A DNA stretch of 64,000 nucleotides from the NCBI RefSeq assembly GCF_008930665.1, contig NZ_PQMG01000002.1, positions 372,001 to 436,000 of the forward strand, in the 5' to 3' direction. A program made the position numbers and the translations under genes. Origin of the DNA: Corynebacterium sp. 74A. GTDB taxonomy: Bacteria; Actinomycetota; Actinomycetes; Mycobacteriales; Mycobacteriaceae. Shown in pieces: positions 10,442-19,633 of this stretch; the stretch's first letter is position 1; each line of letters begins with the position of its first letter. Under the pieces are notes generated by a model. That model was not told the DNA's origin. It saw only the letters and a list, made by a program, of their open reading frames with translations, and did no database searches.

Positions 10442-10477
10442 ACCGCCCTTTCCGCACCGTCGGACGGGGCGGTTTCT
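10442..10477 (+). terminator. Terminator of the secreted amidase gene
   Basis: Stem ACCGCCC/GGGCGGT with an inner TCCG/CGGA pairing, followed by TTTCT. Confidence 0.7.
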
Positions 10478-10513
10478 GCGCTGTAGCCCTAGAACAGCAC
10501 CCCAGACACAGCA

Positions 10514-10548
10514 CAGCCCCCACCTACCGGCACTGGCGGTGGGGGCTG
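10514..10548 (-). terminator. Hairpin at the 3' end of the HAD phosphatase gene
   Basis: Perfect 11-bp stem CAGCCCCCACC/GGTGGGGGCTG, 11 bases beyond the minus-strand stop. No clear T run follows, so it is a weaker terminator candidate. Confidence 0.55.
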
Positions 10549-10558
10549 CGCGGTGGCG

Positions 10559-11425
10559 TTAGGATTCGGGGAAGAGCAGCTCCAGCACGTCGGCGATCGC
10601 GCCGTCGTTGTTATCGCCAATCGTCTCATCGGCGGCGTCACGCACAGCCTGGGCGGCGTTGCCCATGGCATAGGAGCGGCCCGACCAGCGGAGCATCTCA
10701 CAGTCATTAGGCATGTCGCCAAAGCTCATCACGTCGGCGGCGTCGACGCCATAGTAGTTGGCCACCTTCGCCAAACCGACCGCCTTGTTCACGTTCGGAG
10801 CACATACTTCCACCAGGCCGCCGGACATGGAAAAGGTCACGTGCGCCATCTCGGCGGGGATGCGGTCGCGCAGCAGCTCGGCGATTTTCTCGGAGCTGAG
10901 GTGCTCGCTACGTACCAGTAACTTCACCGCGGAGCTGCCGAAGAGCTGCTTGTGCTCCTCTACCCCGTACTCCTGCGACTCCCAGGCGTGGGAATAGTCC
11001 GGCGCCACCGCAAAGAGCTCATGGGTGGGGTCGAAGGCGGAACGCCCGGCGCGCTCGACGGCGAAATGTACCCCGCCCAGCGGTTCCAGCACCTCGGTGG
11101 CGATGCGCGCGACAGTGCGCTGGGTCTGCGGTTTCAGCGTGGCGCTATGAATGATCCTGTCTTGGGCAGAGTCATAGACGATGGCGCCATTGGCGCACAC
11201 GCACAGCGGATTGATCCCCAGCTGCTCGAGGATCGGAAAGATCCAGCGCGGCGGCCGGCCGGTGGCGAGCACCACCTTCGTTCCTTCATGCACGGCCTGG
11301 TGCAGCACACTCACCACGCGGGGTGGGATGCGCTCGGCGTCGTCGATGAGGGTACCGTCCACGTCGGTGGCAATAAGCAGCGGTCGCGCACAAGCGCCGT
11401 CCGTGGGCGAAGGTGACGAGGTCAT
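10559..11425 (-). CDS. HAD superfamily (Cof-type) hydrolase
   Basis: 288 residues. Motif I is IATDVDGTLID with the nucleophile and acid aspartates. Motif II lies in VLATGRPPRW, and motif III/IV is the MSFGDMPNDCEMLRWSG block preceded by NKAVGLAKV. The cap region between them is of the Cof/YbiV type, whose members dephosphorylate sugar phosphates or FMN precursors; the substrate here cannot be told. Its ATG overlaps the stop of the upstream acyltransferase (ATGA at 11422-11425), so the two are translationally coupled. The same HAD-acyltransferase pairing is found near serS in mycobacteria. Confidence 0.88.
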   Translation of the reverse strand: MTSSPSPTDGACARPLLIATDVDGTLIDDAERIPPRVVSVLHQAVHEGTKVVLATGRPPRWIFPILEQLGINPLCVCANGAIVYDSAQDRIIHSATLKPQTQRTVARIATEVLEPLGGVHFAVERAGRSAFDPTHELFAVAPDYSHAWESQEYGVEEHKQLFGSSAVKLLVRSEHLSSEKIAELLRDRIPAEMAHVTFSMSGGLVEVCAPNVNKAVGLAKVANYYGVDAADVMSFGDMPNDCEMLRWSGRSYAMGNAAQAVRDAADETIGDNNDGAIADVLELLFPES

Positions 11426-12333
11426 CGTTTTTTCTCTTTCATTTTCTTAGCGGCTTTCGCCTGTGCCTGCTCGGCCTTGCGAGCTTGTTTCGCTTGTCGA
11501 CGCTCTTTCTCCGCCTGATCCAATAGGTCAGCCCGCTCTTGGGTGGGTGCAGAGCCGCCGATGCTCGCGGGCAGCCACGGCTCGTCGCCGGCGAAGGGGC
11601 CGAACTCCTCGGCATAGTCGCGGCGCACCTCGGCCAGCATCTCGGTCATGCGATCACGCAGCCGAGTGGTGACCTCCTCGGGGCTGCCCTCGGTGGAGAT
11701 CGGCTCGCCGACGCGCACCCACAGCGGCAGGTGATTGCGGCCGAGATTTTTGGGCAAATCCTTGGTCCAGAAGCGCTGGGAGCCCCACACGACCAGCGGA
11801 ATGAGGGACACCTCGGAGCGCTGCGCGATGCGGGCCGCCCCCGTTTTGAATTCCTTGAGATCAAAGGACCTCGAGATCGTGCCCTCCGGGAAAATGCCCA
11901 CCAGATGGCCGTCGCTGCAGTGCTGAACTGCGGCCTCGAAGGCATCGTGGCCGGCCTCGCGGTCCACGGGCACGTGCTTCATCGCTCGCATCACCCAGCC
12001 CACGGGGAAGGGGGCGGAGAAAATCTCCTTTTTGGTCATAAACCGCACCAGTCGCCGGCCCCGCAGATAGGCGGGGACGCCGGCAAAGATGAAGTCCATG
12101 TAGCCGGTGTGATTCACCGCGATCACCGCCGCGCCATCGGCGGGAATATTCTCGGTGCCCTCCACCACGGCGCGGACCCCTTGGAATTTCATCACCAGCC
12201 GTGCCACGGCGATGCCGATGCGATACACCGGTTCCTTCAGCTCAGCGTGCTGTGCTGCGCTGATGACCGGCTCGGAGGTGGGCACGAGGAATCCGGAGGT
12301 CTTCCGGAAACGCTGGTTGTTTTTTCTCCACAT
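11422..12333 (-). CDS. 1-acyl-sn-glycerol-3-phosphate acyltransferase family protein (PlsC-like)
   Basis: 303 residues. It contains the acyltransferase motif I NHTGYMD (NHx4D), a middle KKEIFSAPFPVGWVM block, and motif III GIFPEGTISRS, consistent with transfer of an acyl chain to lysophosphatidate or a related acceptor at the membrane. After about residue 270 the protein ends in a Lys/Ala-rich, probably coiled tail (about 33 residues) that is not part of the catalytic fold. Start at 12333. It is the first gene of a two-gene unit with the HAD hydrolase. The substrate is inferred from the family only. Confidence 0.88.
   Translation of the reverse strand: MWRKNNQRFRKTSGFLVPTSEPVISAAQHAELKEPVYRIGIAVARLVMKFQGVRAVVEGTENIPADGAAVIAVNHTGYMDFIFAGVPAYLRGRRLVRFMTKKEIFSAPFPVGWVMRAMKHVPVDREAGHDAFEAAVQHCSDGHLVGIFPEGTISRSFDLKEFKTGAARIAQRSEVSLIPLVVWGSQRFWTKDLPKNLGRNHLPLWVRVGEPISTEGSPEEVTTRLRDRMTEMLAEVRRDYAEEFGPFAGDEPWLPASIGGSAPTQERADLLDQAEKERRQAKQARKAEQAQAKAAKKMKEKKR
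11491..11503 (-). repeat. Copy 3 of the motif
   Basis: In the acyltransferase coding sequence; GACAAG form, 13 bp. Confidence 0.65.
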
Positions 12334-12390
12334 TGACGGTGTCCTCTGATGGGGTCCTGATCGGCCTAGGGCGAGCGTTGGCGGTCGGGG

Positions 12391-13656
12391 CTAGCTTTGG
12401 GGCTCCAGCACATCCACGCCCACGTAGGGGCGCAGCTGCTCCGGCACCACCACGGAGCCGTCCTTGCGCTGGTGATTCTCCAGCAGGGCCGCCAGCCAGC
12501 GGGTGGTAGCAAGGGTGCCATTGAGGGTGGCGCACACCTGGGCGCGGCCCTGCTCATCACGGTAGCGGGTCTGCAGGCGACGGGCTTGGAAGGTGGTGCA
12601 GTTGGAGGTGGAGGTGAGCTCGCGATAGGTATTTTGGGTGGGAATCCAAGCCTCGGTGTCGAACTTGCGGGCCGCGGACTGACCCAAATCGCCGCCGGCG
12701 ATGTCGATCACGCGATAGGGCACCTCGATGGCGGAGAGCATATCGCGCTCCATATTCAGCAGGTTCTGGTGCTCCTGCTCCGCGTCCTCGGGCTTGGCGT
12801 AGACGAACATCTCCAGCTTGTTGAACTGGTGTACGCGGATGATGCCGCGGGTGTCCTTGCCATAGGAGCCGGCTTCACGACGGAAACAGCTGGACCAGCC
12901 CGCGTATTTCTTGGGCCCATCGCTGAGGTCGATGATCTCATCCTTGTGGTAGCCAGCCAATGCCACCTCCGAGGTGCCCACGAGATAAAGGTCATCGGCG
13001 GGGAGATAGTAGATTTCATCGGAGTGCTCGCCGAGGAAGCCAGTACCGGCCATCACATCGGGGCGCACCAGCACCGGCGGCACCATGAGCTTAAAGCCAT
13101 GCTCCATCGCCTTCTTGGCGGCGAGGTTCATCAGGCCGAGCTCCAGCAGGGCACCGTAGCCGGTGAGGTAATAGAAGCGGGCGCCCGAGACCTTCACGCC
13201 GCGCTCCATATCGAGCAGGCCGAGGCTCTCGCCGAGTTCGGCGTGATCCTTGGGCTCGAAATCCAGCTCGGGCGGGGTACCTACATAGTCCACCTCGACG
13301 AAGTCCTCTTCACCGCCGGCGGGGGCGCCCTCCACCACATTGGAGAGCTTCATTTGTAGTTCGTGCACCTCAGATTCGGCGGCCTTTTGCTCCGCATCGG
13401 CTGCCTTAACCTTGGCCTTGAGCTCATTAGATCCCTCGAGCAGGGCCGGGCGGTCCTCGGGGGCGGCCTGGCCAATCTTTTTAGCAAAGGCCTTCTGCTC
13501 GCTGCGCAGAGCATCCGCGTCGACAATGGCGGAACGGCGGCGTTCATCGGCGGCGAGGAGGGCGTCGACAAGCGCAGGATCGTCCCCGCGGTTCAGCTGG
13601 GACTGGCGAACGACATCTGGGTTTTCACGCAAGAACTTTAGATCAATCACATTCAT
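12391..13656 (-). CDS. serS: Seryl-tRNA synthetase
   Basis: 421 residues, the usual SerRS length. The N-terminus [16 protein letters not shown] begins the long helical tRNA-binding arm (about residues 30-105, Lys/Ala/Glu-rich). The class II core follows, with motif 2 as [19 protein letters not shown] and motif 3 near [20 protein letters not shown]. The frame runs on upstream to 13725, but homologues start at the ATG at 13656. It is divergent from the GntR regulator. A copy of the repeated motif in its GTCGAC form (13561-13574) lies inside the coding sequence. Confidence 0.97.
   Translation of the reverse strand: MNVIDLKFLRENPDVVRQSQLNRGDDPALVDALLAADERRRSAIVDADALRSEQKAFAKKIGQAAPEDRPALLEGSNELKAKVKAADAEQKAAESEVHELQMKLSNVVEGAPAGGEEDFVEVDYVGTPPELDFEPKDHAELGESLGLLDMERGVKVSGARFYYLTGYGALLELGLMNLAAKKAMEHGFKLMVPPVLVRPDVMAGTGFLGEHSDEIYYLPADDLYLVGTSEVALAGYHKDEIIDLSDGPKKYAGWSSCFRREAGSYGKDTRGIIRVHQFNKLEMFVYAKPEDAEQEHQNLLNMERDMLSAIEVPYRVIDIAGGDLGQSAARKFDTEAWIPTQNTYRELTSTSNCTTFQARRLQTRYRDEQGRAQVCATLNGTLATTRWLAALLENHQRKDGSVVVPEQLRPYVGVDVLEPQS
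13561..13574 (+). repeat. Copy 4 of the motif
   Basis: In serS; GACAAG form, full 14 bp. Confidence 0.7.
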
Positions 13657-13765
13657 CAGCCTACCGCGCAGCGGGCCAAAAATGGGACTGTCTCCACCCC
13701 AGCGCGTGGCAGAGGATACATCCATTGGTCCGCTCCGGTTATCACCAGTTCGCTAGTATGGAGGT

Positions 13766-14503
13766 ATGTCCCCGTCTTTTCCCGCGCGCCCGCTCGCCGA
13801 CACCGGCAAGCCCAAGCATGCCCAGCTGCGGGAAGTCCTCGAGGACATCTGCACCCACGAGCTCAAGCCCGGAGATATGCTGCCTGGCGAGCGCATCCTT
13901 GAAGATACCTTCGGAGTTTCTCGCATCACCGTGCGCCGCGCGATTGGTGACCTCGTGGCTAGTGGCAAGCTTAAACGAGCTCGGGGCAAAGGCACCTTCG
14001 TCGCCCCCAACCCGCTGATCAATCGCCTGCATTTGGCGTCCTTCTCCTCCGAGATGGAAGCCCAGCAGCTCACCGCCAGTTCTAAAATCCTGTCCTCTGC
14101 TTGGGCGCCCGCCCCGCCGGAGGTGGCAAAGTTCTTCGGCACCGATCCCAACACCCCGCACACCCACTTGGTGCGGCTGCGGCTGGGCAATGGCGAGCCT
14201 TATGCCATCGACGATGGCTGGTATAACTCCCGCTACGCCCCCACTCTGTTAGAAACCGACGTGTATAAGTCGGTCTACGCCATTCTAGATCGCGACTACG
14301 GGGTGGCCATCACCGATGCGGAGCAGACGGCCACCGCCATCAATGCCAGCCCCGATGACGCCGAGCTGCTGGGGCTTCGCCCCCTCGACGCGCTCCTCGC
14401 CGTCACGCGGGTCTCCAGCTCGAACGATAAGCCCGTGGAGTGGTGCCGCTCGCTGTACCACCCGGATCGTTTTAGCCTGAAAACACACGTACAGCGGGCC
14501 TAG
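13766..14503 (+). CDS. GntR-family transcriptional regulator (HutC/UTRA type)
   Basis: 245 residues. The N-terminal winged helix-turn-helix (about 15-85) has the GntR signatures LKPGDMLPGERILEDTFGVSRITVRRAI and GKLKRARGKGTFVA. The C-terminal UTRA ligand-binding domain (about 100-240) contains RLRLGNGEPYAIDDGWY and ends with EWCRSLYHPDRFSLKTHVQR. Such proteins are repressors released by sugar phosphates or amino acid metabolites. No operon partner indicates its ligand: serS is divergent and the next gene is a cell-wall protein. TAGTAT at 13754-13759 places the RNA start at the ATG, so the transcript is probably leaderless. Confidence 0.9.
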   Translation: MSPSFPARPLADTGKPKHAQLREVLEDICTHELKPGDMLPGERILEDTFGVSRITVRRAIGDLVASGKLKRARGKGTFVAPNPLINRLHLASFSSEMEAQQLTASSKILSSAWAPAPPEVAKFFGTDPNTPHTHLVRLRLGNGEPYAIDDGWYNSRYAPTLLETDVYKSVYAILDRDYGVAITDAEQTATAINASPDDAELLGLRPLDALLAVTRVSSSNDKPVEWCRSLYHPDRFSLKTHVQRA

Positions 14504-14621
14504 CTCTTCGCTGCACCCAGGCCCCAACGGCAGCGCCTCACGCTGCGGCTGCCGCTGTGCACGGGACTTTAGGGCACGCCACTTACAGCCGCAGCACAGC
14601 TAAGTCGCTAGCATGGGGGAC

Positions 14622-15626
14622 GTGAATTCGACGACTACACCCACCTGGCGCAGCGCCACCGCACTGCGGGTCTGCGCAATTGCCGCCCTCGCCGGCGGTG
14701 TGGCGATTGGCAGCTTCGATATGGTCAGAGAATCCCAAACACCTGAGGAAACCCCAGACGCCTCCCCCACGACCTCCACAGTCAAAGAGGTGGCGCCGTT
14801 TACCACCGCCGACGCCGGCTCCTGCGTGACATGGTCCTTCACCTCCGCAGGTGAGGTCGCTGACTTCGAACAAACCGACTGCGCTAGCCCGCACCGCTTC
14901 GAGGTCACCGCCCGCGAGGACCTGGCCGCCTATCCCTCCTCCGAGTTCGGCCCCGACGCCCCCGCCCCGGACCTCACCCGGCAGGCGCAGCTGCGCGAGG
15001 AGCTCTGCCAGCAGCCCACCATCAGCTATCTCAACGGCACCTATGATCCGCGCGGCCGTTATTCCATCGCGCCGGTGCTCCCCCCGCCCAGCGCTTGGGA
15101 GGCCGGGGATCGCACCATGCTGTGCGGCCTGCAATCCACCGACCCCAATGGCGTGCCGCTGGAGACCACCGGCAAGGTCGCCGATCAGGACCAGGCCCGC
15201 GTCTATGAGGCCGGTACCTGCGTGAGTATCGACGCCGCCAATGTGCCCCACACCGTCAGCTGCGATACCGACCACGTTCTCGAGGTCACTCGCGTTGTGA
15301 ACCTCACCGAGTTCTTCCCGGACTCCGTGCCCACCGAGGACCAGCAAAATCAAGAACTCAACCGCGTCTGCACCCAGGCTGCGGAGGATTTCTTGGGCAG
15401 CGAGGAGAATCTCTACCAGTCCACGCTGCAGCCTTTCTGGACCACGCTGTCCGCTGATGCCTGGCAGGGCGGTTCGAAGTCTGTGAATTGCTCGCTGATC
15501 AAGGCCCGCGAGGATGGCGGCTTCTCCACCCTGAAGGGCACCGCCACCGGCCCCTTCACCATCGATGGCGCGGCCCCGCCGCCGCAGCCGGAGCGCAATC
15601 CGCTGCGCGAGGACCTCCCCCGCTAA
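14622..15626 (+). CDS. Septum-formation family membrane/secreted protein
   Basis: About 334 residues with one N-terminal membrane segment (about residues 14-32) and an extracellular part holding two copies of the septum-formation domain (about 50-165 and 185-290). The copies are recognised by paired Cys and His patterns: GSCVTWSF, DCASPHRFEV and MLCGL in the first; GTCVSIDAANVPHTVSCDTDHVLEVT and VNCSL in the second. The same protein follows serS in mycobacteria. An ATG at 14613 overlaps the -10 box TAGCAT (14609-14614), so the GTG at 14622, 8 bases after that box, is preferred. The role in division is inferred from the family name only. Confidence 0.75.
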   Translation: MNSTTTPTWRSATALRVCAIAALAGGVAIGSFDMVRESQTPEETPDASPTTSTVKEVAPFTTADAGSCVTWSFTSAGEVADFEQTDCASPHRFEVTAREDLAAYPSSEFGPDAPAPDLTRQAQLREELCQQPTISYLNGTYDPRGRYSIAPVLPPPSAWEAGDRTMLCGLQSTDPNGVPLETTGKVADQDQARVYEAGTCVSIDAANVPHTVSCDTDHVLEVTRVVNLTEFFPDSVPTEDQQNQELNRVCTQAAEDFLGSEENLYQSTLQPFWTTLSADAWQGGSKSVNCSLIKAREDGGFSTLKGTATGPFTIDGAAPPPQPERNPLREDLPR

Positions 15627-15637
15627 GGACGCGCACC

Positions 15638-15985
15638 ATGGTTGCCATCAGCGATGAACGCTTCGAAGAACTCGTGGACGAGGGCCTTGACCTCGTCCCC
15701 GAGAAGCTCTTGAACCATCTCACCAACGTGGTGATCCAGATCGAGGACCGCAATCCCCGATCCCCAGGCATCCTCGGACTCTACGAGGGTGTGGCCCTGA
15801 CCGAGCGCACCAATGAATTCAGCGGCTTTTTGCCGGACACCATCACCATCTACCGCGAATCCCTCAAGGATTATTGCGCGAGCGAAAGTGAACTCGTCGA
15901 ACAGGTGCGGATCACCGTGATACACGAGATCGCGCACTATTTCGGCATTGACGACGCTCGGCTGCACGAGCTCGGCTGGGGCTAA
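15638..15985 (+). CDS. Zinicin-like small metallopeptidase
   Basis: 115 residues. The zinc site is complete: VIHEIAHYFGIDDARLHELGW, an extended HExxHxxGxxD motif followed by HELGW, as in the DUF1025/zinicin-like family. The ATG at 15638 is 12 bases after the upstream stop, and the preceding GGACG is a weak ribosome site. It follows the septum-formation gene as in mycobacteria, suggesting one operon. No signal peptide is visible, so it acts in the cytoplasm. The substrate is unknown. Confidence 0.88.
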   Translation: MVAISDERFEELVDEGLDLVPEKLLNHLTNVVIQIEDRNPRSPGILGLYEGVALTERTNEFSGFLPDTITIYRESLKDYCASESELVEQVRITVIHEIAHYFGIDDARLHELGWG

Positions 15986-16015
15986 AGCCCACCTGGGCTG
16001 CTAGGGGCCGGTGTT

Positions 16016-16696
16016 TTAGGCCCCGCCGAGCTCCCCCACCGGAGTATCTGACCAGTGGGTCAGGGTCCAGCTACCGAAAAGCTGCCCGCGCGGTTCCAGC
16101 ACAATCAGTCCGCAATTCTCGAGGCGGTGATCCCGCGCGAACTCCGGCTCCAGCCCACAGGCATGGCTGGCAACCGTGCGGCTGATGGCGCCGTGATTGA
16201 CCAGCACCGCATCGCGGCCAGCGTCCACGTGCTCGTTGAGCATCTCGACCAGCACCGGCAGATAGCGGCTGAGGATAGCGCGCAGCGACTCTCCTCCTAG
16301 CAGCGCCGCCTGCTCGCCGCAGAGGCGACGGTAGAAATAATCGAGGTACCGCGCGGCATCCTCGGGATCCGTGCTGCCCTCGAGGTCGCCGGCACTGATC
16401 TCGTGGACTCCTTCGCGCACCACAACTCGGCCCAGCTCGCGGCCGCTGCTATCGCGGAAGCGTTCCGCGGCGCGCATCGCGGTTTGCTGGGCGCGGATCG
16501 CCAGCCCGCAATAGATCTGCCCGAGGTGCTCGCCGCTGAACTCGACGAGCTTATCCCCCAGCGCATAGGCCTGCTGCTGGCCTTGCTCGGTGAGCTCGGC
16601 TCCCGGCGGGAAGGTATCGAGCACACGGTTTTTATTGGCGTAGGTCTCGCCGTGGCGAGCCAAAATAATACGACCCTGGCGGGAGGTGGCACTCAT
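16016..16696 (-). CDS. Histidine phosphatase (phosphoglycerate mutase-like) family protein
   Basis: 226 residues. The catalytic motif ILARHGETYANKN holds the phospho-histidine. Further conserved positions are AIRAQQTAMRAAE, the acid residue in VHEISAGDLEGS and the second histidine in AVLVNHGAISR. The family dephosphorylates diverse small molecules; it is not a dedicated glycolytic mutase. ATG 16696 overlaps the pheA stop (ATGA at 16693-16696), so it is translationally coupled to pheA, an arrangement conserved in mycobacteria. The upstream extension of the frame lies within pheA and is not used. Confidence 0.87.
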   Translation of the reverse strand: MSATSRQGRIILARHGETYANKNRVLDTFPPGAELTEQGQQQAYALGDKLVEFSGEHLGQIYCGLAIRAQQTAMRAAERFRDSSGRELGRVVVREGVHEISAGDLEGSTDPEDAARYLDYFYRRLCGEQAALLGGESLRAILSRYLPVLVEMLNEHVDAGRDAVLVNHGAISRTVASHACGLEPEFARDHRLENCGLIVLEPRGQLFGSWTLTHWSDTPVGELGGA

Positions 16697-17619
16697 CGCT
16701 GACCTTCTTTCATTCGGGCCACCCACGCGGTGGCGGCGTCACGTTCAGGGGTGTTGCTGGGCTGCTCCGACGGGGCGGAATTATGTGGCCACGAGCCGAG
16801 ATAGTGCAAGGACTCGCAGCGCATGTGCAACGCCCGCAGCGCTTCAGCCACGATGGCGTCGTCGATATGCCCCACCAGATCGGCGTGGAAGCGGTAGGTG
16901 CCCAGCCCAGTGCGGGTGGGACGGGACTCGATGCGGGTGAGGTCCACGCCGCGAAGCGAGAACTCCGTCAGCGCCCCCACCAGGCTGCCGGGCACATTTG
17001 GCAAGGTGAACACCACGGAGGTGCGATCATTTCCCGTCCGCGGAGTCGGTACGCCTGCCGGGCCCACCACCACGAACTGGGTGCGCGCGCCCGGCACATC
17101 GGCCACATCGCTGGCTATCACCTGCAAGCCCCACAGATCGGCGGCGGCTTCCGGGGCGGCTGCGTAGTCGGCCTCGCCGCGGGCCACGGCTTCCGCTGCG
17201 GCGGCATTGGAGGAGGCGGGAATGAATTCAACCTCGCCCAGCAGGCGCTGCGCCGAGAGTTTCACCTGCTGCCACGCCACGGGGTGGGTGCTCAACCGCG
17301 GCGGGGTGGACGTAGGCGCGGCGTCGCCCCGCATGAATGCGAAGGAGATATCGAGAGCGAACTCGTGATAAATCTGTACTCCCTCGGCGGCGGCCAGGGC
17401 ATCGAAGGTGGGAGTCACGGCCCCATCCACCGAGTTTTCGATGGCCACGCAGGCATAGTCAGCCGAGCCCTGGACGACCGCATCGAGAGCCTCCGCCGGC
17501 GAGGACACCGGCAGCCCCGTCACATCGTCTGCGTCAAAGCAGCCGCGCGCGGCGAATGCCTGCATCGCCATCTCCGTGAACGTGCCGCGCGGACCGAGAA
17601 AAGCCACCGTAGTACTCAT
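16693..17619 (-). CDS. pheA: Prephenate dehydratase
   Basis: 308 residues. It converts prephenate to phenylpyruvate for phenylalanine synthesis. The catalytic domain (about 1-185) starts with TVAFLGPRGTFTEMAMQAF and includes YACVAIENSVDGAVTPTFDAL and EADYAAAPEAAADLWGL. The C-terminal ACT domain carries the Phe-binding signature ESRPTRTGLGTYRFHADL, so feedback inhibition by phenylalanine is expected. ATG 17619 is preceded by the box TACACT (17633-17628), implying a near-leaderless RNA. tyrA, the tyrosine-branch enzyme, is at 58.2 kb in the same window. Confidence 0.96.
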   Translation of the reverse strand: MSTTVAFLGPRGTFTEMAMQAFAARGCFDADDVTGLPVSSPAEALDAVVQGSADYACVAIENSVDGAVTPTFDALAAAEGVQIYHEFALDISFAFMRGDAAPTSTPPRLSTHPVAWQQVKLSAQRLLGEVEFIPASSNAAAAEAVARGEADYAAAPEAAADLWGLQVIASDVADVPGARTQFVVVGPAGVPTPRTGNDRTSVVFTLPNVPGSLVGALTEFSLRGVDLTRIESRPTRTGLGTYRFHADLVGHIDDAIVAEALRALHMRCESLHYLGSWPHNSAPSEQPSNTPERDAATAWVARMKEGQR

Positions 17620-17702
17620 GATCTTTGAGTGTAGCGGCTCGCTGGCACACAAACACGGGCTCCCTTTCCCCCGCCGCCAGTAGCGGTCTACCATCAACAT
17701 TC

Positions 17703-18905
17703 ATGCCGCATCCCGCCCCGTCAATCGACACCCAGCTCGCCTGCATTCACCGCAAGCTGGCGGCGCTCACCCCCGCCGAGCACGGGGTGGTGCACGATGC
17801 CACCACCCAGCCCGTGGCCCCTACCGGGCATGGCCGCCTCGACGGCATGGTGCTCTTCGTCAAAGATCTCTCCGATGTGGCGGGCATGCCCACGAGTTAT
17901 GGTTCGATACATCGCCGCCATATTCCGCGCAGCCATGATCATGTCAATGAGTGGCTGCTGAATCAGGGCGCCACCATCGCCGGCAAGAGCGCTACCTCGG
18001 AGATGGGGATGACCGCCTATACCGAGCCCGTCGGCCAGGACCCCATCCGCAACCCGCTGTGGCCTGGGCGCACTCCCGGTGGTTCCTCCGGCGGCGCGGC
18101 AGCACTGGTGGCGCGCGGCATCGTCGAGGTCGCCCACGCCTCCGATGGGGGCGGCTCCATCCGAGTGCCCGCCGCGGCGTGCGGGCTGGTGGGCTTCAAA
18201 CCACCGCACACTCCCGGCGAGGGCCGGCTCACCGCCCAAGGCTTCCTCACCACCAGTGTGCGCCGCGCCGCTGCTCTCCACGGCTTTCGCCCACACTCTC
18301 GCCGCCTGCGCATTGCTGTGCTCCGCGCCCCGCTGCACGGCGACGGGGAGGTCGATCCGATCATGCTGTCTGCGCTTGCCGACGCCACCACCACGCTCCG
18401 CGCCCATGGGCACGAGATCATCCCCGTGGACCCCGCCTACGGCCCGGAGCCCTTCGCCGCCTTCCAAACCCTGATGTGGCACAAGTCGAGCCGCATTCCT
18501 GGCCCCGCCTCCCCGATCGTGGAGTACATGCGCGAACGCGGCCGCGGCCTCGCCCCAGGAGCGCTCGAAGAGGCACTGCGTACCCTCGCTGCTCTCGACC
18601 GACATGTGCGCTACGCCTGGCCCTGCGAGCTGCTGCTCACCCCCACCTTGGCCTATGATCCCCCGCCGATCGGCACCTTCAGCTCCCTAGAGCCCCAAGA
18701 CGATTTCGACGAACAGACACGCTGGACCCCGTGGGGCAGTCTCTTCAATATCACCGGCCGCGCCGCCATCTCTGTGCCCTGGGCCCTGCCCGGGCGCCCG
18801 CCAGTGGGACTCCACCTGGGCTGCATCCACGCCGGTGCCGCCGAGCTGCTCGGGGTGGCCGAACAGCTCGAAGCTGCGGGCGCGCCGAAAGGAAAAGAGG
18901 CATGA
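17703..18905 (+). CDS. Amidase signature family hydrolase
   Basis: 400 residues. The Ser-cisSer-Lys triad is in place: Lys in VLFVKDLSDVAG, the cis-Ser in GGSSGGAAALVARG and the nucleophile in ASDGGGSIRVPAA. The rest (GFKPPHTPGEGRL, then SVPWALPGRPPVGLHLGC) matches the family, which hydrolyses carboxamides. It is shorter than the typical 450-500 residues because the region after residue 190 is compact. The true substrate is unknown, and its isolated position argues against the tRNA amidotransferase GatA. TACCAT at 17689-17694 predicts an RNA start 2 bases before ATG 17703. Confidence 0.88.
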   Translation: MPHPAPSIDTQLACIHRKLAALTPAEHGVVHDATTQPVAPTGHGRLDGMVLFVKDLSDVAGMPTSYGSIHRRHIPRSHDHVNEWLLNQGATIAGKSATSEMGMTAYTEPVGQDPIRNPLWPGRTPGGSSGGAAALVARGIVEVAHASDGGGSIRVPAAACGLVGFKPPHTPGEGRLTAQGFLTTSVRRAAALHGFRPHSRRLRIAVLRAPLHGDGEVDPIMLSALADATTTLRAHGHEIIPVDPAYGPEPFAAFQTLMWHKSSRIPGPASPIVEYMRERGRGLAPGALEEALRTLAALDRHVRYAWPCELLLTPTLAYDPPPIGTFSSLEPQDDFDEQTRWTPWGSLFNITGRAAISVPWALPGRPPVGLHLGCIHAGAAELLGVAEQLEAAGAPKGKEA

Positions 18906-19615
18906 TTCTGGCGGAAATCCTGGTGGTTCTTCTCATCACCTTCGGTGCCTCGGGGCTACGCTCCGCCCTGCGACTGACCGATGCGTTGCTCGCGCCCGAG
19001 GCGCTCAATAAACAAAGCACCACGCTCAACGCCCCACAGTCCTCGGTGCCGTGGCTGGATCTGGGGCTGCAGCTGATATCGGCCGCCGTGCTCTGCGGCT
19101 GGGGCTTACTGGTGGTGTACCTGCTCGCTCGCGACCGTATCTTTCTGCAGCGTCCGCGCCCGCGCGATGGACTGAGCGGGGCCGTCTTGGCCGCACTGAT
19201 TGGTATTCCGGGGCTCGGGCTGTACGTGCTGGCCTTGCACGCCGGCTGGACCAAAGAAGTGGTGGTATCCGCCTATGACTCAGGGCTGTGGGCAGGACTG
19301 ATCCTGCTGCTATGGGGCTTCGCTAACGCCTTCGCCGAGGAGACCGTGGTGGTGTGGTGGCTGAGTACCCGGCTGGCGCAGCTGCGCTGGGCGCCGGTGG
19401 CCATCATTAGCGCCTCTGCGGTGCTGCGCGGCTCCTATCACCTGTATCAGGGGCTCAGCGCCGGGGCGGGCAATATTGTGATGGGCGTGGTCTTCGCCGC
19501 TTTCTACTGGAAGTTCCGGCGGGTGTGGCCACTGGTGTTCGCCCACTTTTTCATCGACACCGTGGCTTTTTTGGGCTACCAATTCCTTGATGTATCGAGG
19601 CTTGGATTGTCTTAG
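18902..19615 (+). CDS. CPBP-family intramembrane metalloprotease homologue
   Basis: 237 residues with about seven membrane helices. The CPBP/Abi signature is AEETVVVWWL (paired glutamates), then SYHLYQG (His) and FAHFFIDTVAF (His plus Asp). The arginine usually found in EExxxR is replaced by Trp. The ATG overlaps the amidase stop (ATGA at 18902-18905), so it is translationally coupled. Members cleave membrane peptides or prenylated proteins in eukaryotes; the bacterial role here is unknown. Confidence 0.8.
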   Translation: MILAEILVVLLITFGASGLRSALRLTDALLAPEALNKQSTTLNAPQSSVPWLDLGLQLISAAVLCGWGLLVVYLLARDRIFLQRPRPRDGLSGAVLAALIGIPGLGLYVLALHAGWTKEVVVSAYDSGLWAGLILLLWGFANAFAEETVVVWWLSTRLAQLRWAPVAIISASAVLRGSYHLYQGLSAGAGNIVMGVVFAAFYWKFRRVWPLVFAHFFIDTVAFLGYQFLDVSRLGLS

Positions 19616-19633
19616 GCATTAGAGTATCCAGAC

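Noticed and set aside
12397..13359. 320-codon frame antisense to serS
   Set aside because: No homology pattern, composition typical of a shadow frame.
13658..13663. TAGGCT as -10 box of serS
   Set aside because: It ends one base before the ATG, which would put the RNA start inside the gene; the true promoter is probably further upstream.
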